34,526 bases of DNA, taken from contig CALSRO010000010.1 of NCBI GenBank assembly GCA_943788775.1, forward strand, positions 1-34,526, written 5' to 3'. Both the position numbers and the translations under genes were made by a program. Source of the stretch: an uncultured Flavobacteriales bacterium. Its GTDB lineage: Bacteria > Bacteroidota > Bacteroidia > Flavobacteriales_G > Salibacteraceae. The notes under the pieces were generated by a model, which was given only the letters and a program-made list of their open reading frames with translations, was not told where the DNA came from and searched no databases. This document shows positions 8,795 through 16,577 of this stretch, piece by piece. Each line of letters opens with the position of its first letter. Position 1 is the stretch's first letter.

Positions 8795-8823
8795 CAAAAA
8801 TAACCATGCCTATGGAACTCAAA
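8795..8823 (-). promoter_or_regulatory. Bacteroidota-type promoter of the lipoprotein gene
   Basis: On the minus strand TTTG (8820-8823) lies 17 nt before TATTTTTG (8795-8802). This fits the Bacteroidota pattern of -33 TTTG and -7 TAnnTTTG with 17-23 nt spacing. The transcript would begin about 15 nt before the GTG start at 8773. Confidence 0.6.
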
Positions 8824-8859
8824 AGATTAAATGAAATTTCTTCAGTTGAATGATGGAAT

Positions 8860-8867
8860 TACCTTTG
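8860..8867 (+). promoter_or_regulatory. Bacteroidota -7 element for rocF-argS
   Basis: TACCTTTG matches TAnnTTTG and lies 17 nt before ATG 8885. It falls downstream of the more distal in-frame ATG at 8831. This supports 8885 as the true arginase start, since a transcript from here would lack the upstream ATG. No well-placed -33 TTG is visible. Confidence 0.45.
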
Positions 8868-8884
8868 TAGCCTTATTTTTCCAA

Positions 8885-9832
8885 ATGATCAAATTTGTAA
8901 TTCAGCGCTCCGAAATAGGAGCAGGAACCAGGGGTAGTAGTCTTGGTCCTGATGCAATTAAAATTGCCGCTGTCACAGCTGGTAGCTCACTTTTTTTAAA
9001 ATATGAGTCTGAGTTATTGTCTAATCAGAATGATTGCCTTTTTCAACCAACCGCTACCGAGAATGCGCTGCGAATTGGAATTATGGAGAAGGTATGGCAA
9101 GAACATGCCGATAAAATTCACGCCATTTCGAGTGAAAAGGATGTGCCAGTCGTGATTTCTGGCGATCATGCCTCAGCGGGTGCGACTATAGCTGGTTTAA
9201 AAATGGCTCACCCAAATAAACGATTGGGCGTTGTTTGGATAGATGCACACGCTGATTTGCATTCTCCATACACCTCTCCGTCAGGAAATATTCATGGAAT
9301 GCCGCTTTGTGCAAGCATTGGAGAAAATAATGTGGAGATGCAATCCAACGAACCATTAATTGTAACCAAGGAAGCGTGGAGCCACTTGAAGAATGTTGGC
9401 GGTATTTCTCCAAAGATTTCGCCTGACGATCTAGTGTTTGTTAGCGTGCGAGATACTGAAAAGGAAGAAGAACATTTGATGGAAAAGTATAACATCAAAA
9501 ATTATTCGGTTGCCGAAACTCGAGAGCTAGGAATGAAAAAGGTCGGGATCGAAATTCAAAACAAACTCAGCGATTGTGACATAATCTATGTCTCCTTTGA
9601 TGTAGATTCAATGGATCCTGATATTGTGAGTTATGGAACAGGAACTCCAGTGAAGGATGGTATAACTCCGGCTGAAGCAAAAGACTTAATAAACGAACTC
9701 CTTCAATCACAAAAGATTGTTTGTTTCGAGTTGGTTGAAGTAAATCCGTTGTTGGATAATAAAGGAAACAAAATGGCCGAAGTTGCCCTCGAGGTTTTAG
9801 AAAGCGCGGTTAATACCCTTGAAAAACGATGA
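8885..9832 (+). CDS. rocF: Arginase
   Basis: Arginase hydrolyses arginine to ornithine and urea with a two-manganese centre. The motifs are clear: SEIGAGTRGSSLGPDAIKI at the N-terminus, VVISGDHASAGA, WIDAHADLHSP (DxHxD metal ligands near residues 120-124), SPSGNIHGMPLC for substrate binding, and SFDVDSMDPD with two more metal aspartates. GNIHGMP points to arginase rather than agmatinase or formimidoylglutamase. I chose ATG 8885 (315 residues) over ATG 8831. The 18 extra residues are not family-like, and a -7 promoter element lies between the two starts. The stop overlaps the argS start by 4 nt (ATGA), so arginine breakdown and arginyl-tRNA charging are encoded in one coupled unit. Confidence 0.9.
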   Translation: MIKFVIQRSEIGAGTRGSSLGPDAIKIAAVTAGSSLFLKYESELLSNQNDCLFQPTATENALRIGIMEKVWQEHADKIHAISSEKDVPVVISGDHASAGATIAGLKMAHPNKRLGVVWIDAHADLHSPYTSPSGNIHGMPLCASIGENNVEMQSNEPLIVTKEAWSHLKNVGGISPKISPDDLVFVSVRDTEKEEEHLMEKYNIKNYSVAETRELGMKKVGIEIQNKLSDCDIIYVSFDVDSMDPDIVSYGTGTPVKDGITPAEAKDLINELLQSQKIVCFELVEVNPLLDNKGNKMAEVALEVLESAVNTLEKR

Positions 9833-11598
9833 TGGTATTTGAGCAAATTGCAAAATCGCTACAGCTATTTCTGGAGGAAAATTACCAACTCAACTTTGAT
9901 GCAACAAAGATTCAGTTGGATCCAACACGAAAAGAGTTTGAGGGTGATTACACACTGGTTGTTTTTCCCTTGGTTAAGTTGATGAAAACTTCACCTGAAA
10001 AAGCAGGTGAAATGATAGGAGAGTATCTCCAATCAAATATTGATGAAGTAGCTGATTATAATGTGATTAAGGGGTTTTTGAATTTGTCCTTTACTGCAGA
10101 GTACTGGGTGAAATCACTAGAGAAAACCCTTTCTGATTCAGCATGGTTTTTACCAAGGAATGCACAGGATTTAATACTGGTTGAATATAGTTCTCCGAAC
10201 ACCAATAAGCCATTGCACTTGGGTCACCTACGAAATAACTTCTTAGGACATTCAGTGAGTTTGATAAAAGCATTTGCTGGAAATGAAGTGATCAAGACTC
10301 AGATTATCAATGACCGCGGAGTACACATATGTAAAAGCATGCTCGCTTGGAAGAGGTTTGGAAATGATGAAACTCCGGAAACTTCTGGTTTGAAAGGAGA
10401 TAAGTTAGTTGGGAAGTACTACGTCATTTTTGACCTAGAGTTAAAAAAGCAGGTAAGTGGATTAGTTGACTCTGGATTGAGTGAGGATGATGCAAAAAAG
10501 GAGGCACCAATAATGAAAGAGGTGCAGGAAATGTTAGTGAAGTGGGAAAATGGTGACGAAGATGTTCGAACGCTATGGAAGACAATGAATAGCTGGGTTT
10601 ACGCAGGGTTTGAACAGACGTATGAACGAATGGGTGTGAGCTTTGATAAACTCTATTATGAGTCAGAAACATACACCAAAGGCAAGCAGATTGTAATGGA
10701 TCAACTTGATGGTTCTAAATTCTTTCAAAAAGAAGACGGATCTATTTGGTGCAATCTTGAATCAGATTCAATGGATAATAAACTTCTGATGCGTGGTGAT
10801 GGCACCACCGTTTATATGACTCAAGATGTAGGGACAGCCGTACAGCGATTTGAGGATTATCCAAATATGACCCAAGCTATATATACAGTTGGTGACGAGC
10901 AAGATTACCACTTCAAGGTATTGTTTAAGATCTTGGAAAAACTGGGATACAACTGGGCTCCGAATTGCGAACACCTGAGTTATGGAATGGTAGACCTTCC
11001 TTCAGGTAAAATGAAGTCTAGGGAAGGAACAGTTGTAGATGCGGATGATTTAATGGAAGATGTGGTGAACGCTGCGCGCGCTTCATCGGAAGAAAAAGGT
11101 AAGCTAGAGGATTTGACTCAAGAAGAACAAGATGATTTGTTCGAAATTTTGGGAATTGGAGCGCTCAAGTTTTTCTTGCTTCGAGTTGATCCTAAAAAGC
11201 GAATGATGTTTGACCCGGAAGAGTCGGTGTCATTAAATGGTGATACCGGACCATTTGTGCAATACACGCATGCTAGATGTCGAGCCGTGCTCAGAAAAGC
11301 TGGAGAATTTGATTCTGGGCAACCAACATCTATTGCGGATAAAGAAAGATTATTGCTGAGAACATTGACGTCTTTTAGGTCTGAAATGGATGCTGCCGCG
11401 GAGGGAATGAACCCTTCTACTATCGCTAATTATTGCTTGGAACTCGCTAAATCATATAACCAGTTTTATCAATCATCACCGATCTTAAAAGCGGATGGTC
11501 CCGAACGCGATTTTCGATTGGGATTAACCAAGCTTACCGCAGATACCATTCAGAAATCTATGTCGCTTCTTGGGATTCGAGTGCCAGAAAGGATGTAA
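9829..11598 (+). CDS. argS: Arginyl-tRNA synthetase
   Basis: This class I aminoacyl-tRNA synthetase attaches arginine to its tRNA. Length is 589 residues, normal for the family. The N-terminal additional domain is followed by the HIGH-type motif (SSPNTNKPLHLGHLRNN, with HLGH at about residues 130-133), a long connective region, the KMSKS-like loop GKMKSREGTVVD (about residue 393), and the C-terminal DALR anticodon-binding domain ending in SLLGIRVPERM. The start ATGATG at 9829 overlaps the rocF stop. The gene ends exactly where the convergent lptD gene ends: its TAA (11596-11598) touches the lptD stop at 11599. That leaves no non-coding room for a terminator. Confidence 0.97.
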   Translation: MMVFEQIAKSLQLFLEENYQLNFDATKIQLDPTRKEFEGDYTLVVFPLVKLMKTSPEKAGEMIGEYLQSNIDEVADYNVIKGFLNLSFTAEYWVKSLEKTLSDSAWFLPRNAQDLILVEYSSPNTNKPLHLGHLRNNFLGHSVSLIKAFAGNEVIKTQIINDRGVHICKSMLAWKRFGNDETPETSGLKGDKLVGKYYVIFDLELKKQVSGLVDSGLSEDDAKKEAPIMKEVQEMLVKWENGDEDVRTLWKTMNSWVYAGFEQTYERMGVSFDKLYYESETYTKGKQIVMDQLDGSKFFQKEDGSIWCNLESDSMDNKLLMRGDGTTVYMTQDVGTAVQRFEDYPNMTQAIYTVGDEQDYHFKVLFKILEKLGYNWAPNCEHLSYGMVDLPSGKMKSREGTVVDADDLMEDVVNAARASSEEKGKLEDLTQEEQDDLFEILGIGALKFFLLRVDPKKRMMFDPEESVSLNGDTGPFVQYTHARCRAVLRKAGEFDSGQPTSIADKERLLLRTLTSFRSEMDAAAEGMNPSTIANYCLELAKSYNQFYQSSPILKADGPERDFRLGLTKLTADTIQKSMSLLGIRVPERM

Positions 11599-14229
11599 TT
11601 ATCGCAGAGGAACGTTGAAGTTTCTGTTACGATTCAGTTTTAGGTCTTGCAGCATGGTCGCTTTGACGTTGATTCCAAAACGATAACTCTGGAAGGTTCC
11701 GAATGGATATACATTAAATGTCATTTCCCAGCAATGGAGATTTCGGTAGATGTTAAATGAGGTGTTATCACCGAAATCCATGTCCCGGATGTTATAACTC
11801 GTATTGAATCCGAATTTCCAATTGGTAGTGATGCTAATATCCCCACTTAAATCTATTGTCTGAGTTACGGTTTCTGTAAGGCCGTTTTGGCTGTACCCAA
11901 TATTATACCCAACACGTGCACTCCAAGGAACATCAAAATCAACAAAATCAGTATAATAAAGTCCTCTTTCGTTTAACGCTTGTTCCTTTTGTTTCGTTTT
12001 GGCCCGAGAAGATTTAGGAGTGATTGAATAAGTTAAGTTGACCCTTGCTGTTTTCCATCTTCCTATTGTTCCATCTCGTTCATACCAATATTCTGCTACC
12101 TGCCTCCCGGATGTTTCGTTCCAAGCATAAGGGTCAAGAGAGGCGGTGCCGAGGAATCTGAGTCCGGGTACAATAGATGTTCGCACTGTAACGGCAAGAG
12201 GATTCCAATTGTTAGAGTCCTTCGCAACATTATATGATGTCGAGAAATTGAATGCGTCCAAAATGCGAAGCTTTTTGTCATCACCAGTGCCTGTTGTGTC
12301 TTTGAGGTCTTTCACTTTCAATTCAAAGGTGTTGTTCAAGCTGATATTGAATACTCCATTTTCATTGGCACGGGGCGCACTGTAAACGCCAGTCGCGTAA
12401 ATAGAATACAAGTCTTCATTTCCAAAACTATCCACTTGCACCGATTGGAAATACCCCCAAGATGGATCGCTATAGTCTGGTGAGTAGCTTACCCCAACAG
12501 ATGGATTAATTTGATGTCGCATTGCCTTCACAACGTCACTTTTATAATTGTAAAGGCCATAAATAATTGTACTCAATTGCAAACCAGCACTTCCCACCCA
12601 ATAGCCCGCCAAATCATTGACTTTTGACTCCTCCACACGATTACTATCAGGATTCCACTCTTTTCTAATCGTTTGTCTCAGACCATAGAAGTTATTGTTG
12701 AGTGATGGTGAAAGAGTTAAATATTTAAAGACTTTATATCCAGCATTGATGGGGATGTCAGCACGTATGCCATTTCGCATTTCGTTAAAAGTGCTATCGG
12801 TGAGCAAGGACTCGAATGGCGCTGTAACTTGGTTCTTAGCCTCCAGTGTGCCTCTTAAGCCGATTTTTTCCCATGGTTTTTCCTTGCCCACAACTTCCTT
12901 GCGTTTGAATGGATAAATTCTGGCCATGGTGAGTGCGGCAGTCGGTAATTGAACATTCACATTCCCGGTCGCTGCGTTTTGATCACTCGATGCAGAAGCT
13001 CTAAAAGCGAAGGGTGAATTCGCGAAAGTCTTCGAGTAATTGACACTCGATTTAGTACTGTTTCTCGTTTGCCGAACGTTTCCACTATTGATGTTAAGTC
13101 GGTCTGCATCTGGATTACCAAAGTCAACACTTGCGCTGAATGTTCTTCCTGGCTTTGCTTTGGGGTCTTGTCGGTGTGTCCACAAGATTTTGTATCGAAT
13201 AGGCAAGTTTTGATACCCGGGAAACTCTGGTTCCCCATAAATTCGTTTGATTAGTTGGACTCCGAAATTTCCGTTATACCTATATTTTTTCGCATAACGT
13301 GAGTTGAGATAGCCATTCCAACTTCCTCTTGAGTAGAAATCGGCCGTCAATGCAAAATCAGCTCGATCTCCAATTCCAAAATAGTATCCACCGCCAGAAA
13401 GCCCCAGTCCGAGCCCCCGTACTTCGCTCCACGCTGGAATAATAAGTCCGTTTGCGCGACCCTCGCTATTTGGGAAAAACCCAAAAGGAACAGCAAGTGG
13501 GGTTGGAATTTCTGCAATGGAAAGATAAGCAGGGCCCGTCACGATTTTATCTTCGGTTATGATCTTCAGTTTACCTGCATGAATGTGATAATGAGGGTCC
13601 TCATATTCACAGGTGGTGTATTTCCCATTCTTGATATAAATCACCTTGCCCGTATCCTTCTTCACTATTTCACCGTGGATGTAACTCACATTAGGTTCGC
13701 TACCTTCTTGGGTACGGACTGACCTACTCAATCCGCGTTGAGTTTTAAAATTGTAGCGCATCTCCTTAGAGTCGAATACCGTTCCGCCTTGCGTGAATAC
13801 TGGAAATCCAGTTAGTTCGCCAGTGCTGTCTGGCATTCCAGTAGCTCTTAACTCACTTGTTCCCAATGAAATTTCAATGAAGTCCGCTTCAAGCTTGATG
13901 TCGCCATATTCCGCGATTGCATTTCCATACAAATAGACCTTGTCGCTCGCAAGATCAATGATCATGGAGTCTTCAGAATTGTAAAGGACCTCATGATCCA
14001 AGGTAGATTTCCTTTTTTTAGGTAGTAGAGAATCCGGCAGTAAAGAGTCGGGAGAAAGTCCACCAATTAAATTAGAGTCTGTCGAAGCCAAAGTTGAATC
14101 GGACGAAATGCTTAAAATAGTTGAAGTATCAACACCGTTTAACTGGGCAGAATCCGCCACTTGAGCTAATCCATGAAACCCACAGAAAACAATTAACAAA
14201 GTCAGGTGAAAGAAACGAGTAATACTCAA
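11599..14229 (-). CDS. lptD: LptD-like outer-membrane LPS assembly protein
   Basis: LptD is the outer-membrane barrel that inserts lipopolysaccharide into the outer leaflet. The 876-residue protein has a signal peptide (MSITRFFHLTLLIVFCGFHG), a Ser/Asp-rich linker, and then an OstA-like N-terminal domain (DSMIIDLASDKVYLYGNAIA, GDIKLEADFIEISLGTSELR). A long barrel domain of alternating aromatic strands follows, with PTPLAVPFGFFP and NGLIIPAWSE typical of Bacteroidota LptD, and it ends with NRNRNFNVPLR. There is no ATG in frame before the signal peptide. TTG at 14229 is the only sensible start, preceded in frame by a stop eight codons earlier. The gene lies alone on its strand, divergent from the amidase operon. 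Its last codon abuts argS. Confidence 0.9.
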   Translation of the reverse strand: MSITRFFHLTLLIVFCGFHGLAQVADSAQLNGVDTSTILSISSDSTLASTDSNLIGGLSPDSLLPDSLLPKKRKSTLDHEVLYNSEDSMIIDLASDKVYLYGNAIAEYGDIKLEADFIEISLGTSELRATGMPDSTGELTGFPVFTQGGTVFDSKEMRYNFKTQRGLSRSVRTQEGSEPNVSYIHGEIVKKDTGKVIYIKNGKYTTCEYEDPHYHIHAGKLKIITEDKIVTGPAYLSIAEIPTPLAVPFGFFPNSEGRANGLIIPAWSEVRGLGLGLSGGGYYFGIGDRADFALTADFYSRGSWNGYLNSRYAKKYRYNGNFGVQLIKRIYGEPEFPGYQNLPIRYKILWTHRQDPKAKPGRTFSASVDFGNPDADRLNINSGNVRQTRNSTKSSVNYSKTFANSPFAFRASASSDQNAATGNVNVQLPTAALTMARIYPFKRKEVVGKEKPWEKIGLRGTLEAKNQVTAPFESLLTDSTFNEMRNGIRADIPINAGYKVFKYLTLSPSLNNNFYGLRQTIRKEWNPDSNRVEESKVNDLAGYWVGSAGLQLSTIIYGLYNYKSDVVKAMRHQINPSVGVSYSPDYSDPSWGYFQSVQVDSFGNEDLYSIYATGVYSAPRANENGVFNISLNNTFELKVKDLKDTTGTGDDKKLRILDAFNFSTSYNVAKDSNNWNPLAVTVRTSIVPGLRFLGTASLDPYAWNETSGRQVAEYWYERDGTIGRWKTARVNLTYSITPKSSRAKTKQKEQALNERGLYYTDFVDFDVPWSARVGYNIGYSQNGLTETVTQTIDLSGDISITTNWKFGFNTSYNIRDMDFGDNTSFNIYRNLHCWEMTFNVYPFGTFQSYRFGINVKATMLQDLKLNRNRNFNVPLR

Positions 14230-14251
14230 AGTGGGTTGGAAAGGATGATTC

Positions 14252-14259
14252 TACATTTG
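14252..14259 (+). promoter_or_regulatory. Bacteroidota -7 element for the amidase operon
   Basis: TACATTTG matches TAnnTTTG and lies 50 nt before ATG 14310. The nearest TTG upstream (14236) is only 13 nt away, shorter than the usual 17-23, so only the -7 part is supported. Confidence 0.4.
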
Positions 14260-14280
14260 TTATTGTCGAGAAATAATGCG

Positions 14281-14288
14281 CAAAGCTA
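14281..14288 (-). promoter_or_regulatory. Bacteroidota -7 element for lptD
   Basis: TAGCTTTG on the minus strand matches TAnnTTTG, about 51 nt before the lptD TTG start at 14229. It faces the amidase -7 element at 14252-14259, so the two transcripts would overlap in their leaders. No well-spaced -33 TTG is seen. Confidence 0.4.
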
Positions 14289-14309
14289 AGAACGAATCAT
14301 CCAAGCCAT

Positions 14310-15533
14310 ATGGCAAAGCTTCTTAAGAAAATGAAAGAAACGTTGTTAACAGTAATTTCTGTGGTGTTTTTTCTTTGGTTTTCCTCGTTTGTTCCAAACC
14401 ACCGAGGACCAAAGATGGCGGAGCTTGGTGTCAAAAAAGTGGTGATCGATGCTGGTCATGGCGGTCATGATCCTGGAAACTTGGGGACAGGAAGATATAA
14501 ACACAGCGAAAAAGATATTTCATTGGAAGTGGCCCTTCAATTGGGCGATTATATTCAGCGTGCCTTTCCAGATGTTGACGTGATTTACACTCGCAAGGAA
14601 GACAAATTCGTCACTCTGAAAGGAAGAACTGAAATTGCCAATAAGCTTCCAGCTGATGTTTTTATTTCGATTCATTGTAATTCAGCCGCAAATACAGCCG
14701 CTTTTGGAACAGAAACATTTGTCATGTCAATGACCAAGGAAAAAGCCAATTTGGAATTGGCGAAGCGAGAGAATTCCGTGGTGTTGTTAGAAGAAAACTA
14801 CGAACAAACCTATGGAGGACTGGATCCGAATAATCCAGAGGATATGATTGTATATGAATTAGCCCAAAAAGTACACATGGATCAAAGTGTGAGCTTGAGT
14901 GCTAAGATTCAGGAACAGTATCGCGAAAGAGTAAGCAGGCGAGATAGGGGAGTAAAGCAAGCTCCATATTGGGTTATCAGCTTTACGACTATGCCGAGTA
15001 TTTTGACCGAATTGGGATTTTTAACCAATAAAGAGGAAGAAGACTTTTTAAACAGTGAGAACGGCAAGGTGTATATGGCGTCAGCCATTTATCGGGCATT
15101 TAAGGACTATAAGGCAGAAATTGAAGGTGTGAAGTTCGATATCAAGGACTTTGACAAACCCATAGAAAAATCAAAGCCCGAAACTTCGGATAAGAAAGCT
15201 GAGAAAGAGGAGGAGGCCCCAAAGGTGGAGACACCATCTGAACTTAAGAATTCACCAGTGGTGTATAAAATTCAACTCTTGGCTTCTTCAAAACAAATTG
15301 AGTTAAAGCCTGAAAATTTCAATGGTCTAGATGATGTTCGTGAGTATGAGGTTCAAGGGTTGTATAAGTACACCGTTGGAGAGGTTACAGATTACAAAAA
15401 AGCCGTTTCTTTGCAGCGGACTGTGAGAGAAAAAGCATTTCAAAATGCTTTTATCATTGCTTTTCATAACGGAGAAAGAATACCGATTTCACAGGCACTA
15501 GAAATTACCAAAGCTCAGAATAGTAGTAAATAA
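14310..15533 (+). CDS. N-acetylmuramoyl-L-alanine amidase with SPOR-like C-terminal domain
   Basis: An Amidase_3 (AmiC-type) zinc enzyme that cuts the amide bond between N-acetylmuramic acid and the stem peptide during cell separation. An N-terminal signal anchor (residues 9-28) targets it to the envelope. The catalytic domain shows VVIDAGHGGHDPG (zinc ligand His50), SEKDISLEVA (Glu67), VFISIHCNSA (His122) and PSILTELGFLTN with the catalytic Glu234. A charged Lys/Glu linker (residues about 280-313) leads to a C-terminal domain (VVYKIQLLASSKQIELKP, YKYTVGEVTDYKKA) that looks like a SPOR fold, which binds denuded septal glycan. Its stop touches the TTG start of the mlaD-like gene, so they are coupled. 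It stands divergent from lptD. Confidence 0.92.
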   Translation: MAKLLKKMKETLLTVISVVFFLWFSSFVPNHRGPKMAELGVKKVVIDAGHGGHDPGNLGTGRYKHSEKDISLEVALQLGDYIQRAFPDVDVIYTRKEDKFVTLKGRTEIANKLPADVFISIHCNSAANTAAFGTETFVMSMTKEKANLELAKRENSVVLLEENYEQTYGGLDPNNPEDMIVYELAQKVHMDQSVSLSAKIQEQYRERVSRRDRGVKQAPYWVISFTTMPSILTELGFLTNKEEEDFLNSENGKVYMASAIYRAFKDYKAEIEGVKFDIKDFDKPIEKSKPETSDKKAEKEEEAPKVETPSELKNSPVVYKIQLLASSKQIELKPENFNGLDDVREYEVQGLYKYTVGEVTDYKKAVSLQRTVREKAFQNAFIIAFHNGERIPISQALEITKAQNSSK

Positions 15534-16541
15534 TTGAAGATCAGAAACGAAATAAAAGTTGGAGTTATCATTCTGATCTCCCTAGGTCTACTTTATTTTG
15601 GGTTGAACTATCTAAAAGGAAAAGATGTTTTTGGTAAGACGATCTATTTCTATTCCGTATACGATCGCATTGATGGTTTGACCCGTGATAATCCGATCAT
15701 GTTAAATGGCGCTAAGATTGGAAGAGTATCCGATGTGCAACTGATGCCGGATAAAGGAAACAAGGTCCTGGTGAAAATGGAGATTCAGTTGGAAGGATTG
15801 CTAGTGCCAGACAGTACAAAGGCCATTATTGTGAACCAAGATTTACTAGGGTCGAAAGCAATCAATTTTGAATTTCCACAGGTCATGACCTTCAACAATC
15901 CTTCGGATACCTTGATTCCAGGAATTGAGAAGGAATTAGGCCAGGTGGTTGAAGAAAGCTTGGCACCTATCCAAGCAAAAATTGAACGATTAGTGGAAGA
16001 AACACAGGCTCTTGTTGCTCATGTACAGATCACTGTTACGACCATTAACGAAACGGTTAAAACGGCTGAAGATGCCATTGGAAGTATCAAGCATGCTACA
16101 GAAAGCATAGACACAATGGTCACTAGCCAAAGTGTTAAGCTAAGCAGAGTATTGGACAATGTAGGTGCTATTACTGCGAATCTTCGATCAAATAGTGAAA
16201 ACATTAGTGACATCTTAGAAAATGTGGCAACAATAAGTGATTCACTTACTCGTGCTAATTATGCGACTGCTGTGCAGAATGCCTCAAATGCATTGGCGCA
16301 GTTTGATTCATTAATCACAAGCATAAATAATGGTGAAGGATCGCTTGGATTGTTAGTGACAGATGACCAACTTTACCGAAACTTAGAACAAGCCGCGCTA
16401 GAAATTGATAAACTCGCAGAGGATATTCGGAGACAGCCAAAACGCTATTTGGCTCCTTTGGGTAAAAAAAATAAAAACCCACAACCTGAAAAACCTCGAG
16501 ATGCAAATGATAGAGTCATTTATCAAAATGACTCCATTTAA
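15534..16541 (+). CDS. MlaD/MCE-domain lipid transport protein
   Basis: MCE-domain proteins are anchored in the inner membrane and form hexameric tunnels for phospholipid exchange with the outer membrane. The N-terminus (MKIRNEIKVGVIILISLGLL) has one membrane helix at about residues 8-25. The MCE domain follows (YFYSVYDRIDGLTRDNPIML, NGAKIGRVSDVQL, IIVNQDLLGSKAINFEF), and then a long helical region with heptad character from about residue 140 to 280 (QAKIERLVEETQALVAHVQI, NVGAITANLRSNSENI). The start is TTG at 15534, immediately after the TAA of the amidase gene; no ATG lies nearby and the family N-terminus begins exactly here. The permease and ATPase partners of a Mla system are not in this window. 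Confidence 0.9.
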   Translation: MKIRNEIKVGVIILISLGLLYFGLNYLKGKDVFGKTIYFYSVYDRIDGLTRDNPIMLNGAKIGRVSDVQLMPDKGNKVLVKMEIQLEGLLVPDSTKAIIVNQDLLGSKAINFEFPQVMTFNNPSDTLIPGIEKELGQVVEESLAPIQAKIERLVEETQALVAHVQITVTTINETVKTAEDAIGSIKHATESIDTMVTSQSVKLSRVLDNVGAITANLRSNSENISDILENVATISDSLTRANYATAVQNASNALAQFDSLITSINNGEGSLGLLVTDDQLYRNLEQAALEIDKLAEDIRRQPKRYLAPLGKKNKNPQPEKPRDANDRVIYQNDSI

Positions 16542-16568
16542 ACCAATCGATTCCTTCGTGGTTTAAAT
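16536..16568 (+). repeat. 10-bp inverted repeat across the mlaD stop codon
   Basis: ATTTAAACCA (16536-16545) and TGGTTTAAAT (16559-16568) are exact reverse complements around a 13-nt loop. The left arm contains the mlaD-like stop codon, and the right arm ends 9 nt before the next gene's ATG (16578). The hairpin is AT-rich with no T-run. It could be a weak attenuator, an mRNA processing site or a protein-binding dyad. Confidence 0.55.
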
Positions 16569-16577
16569 TCGTAACGT

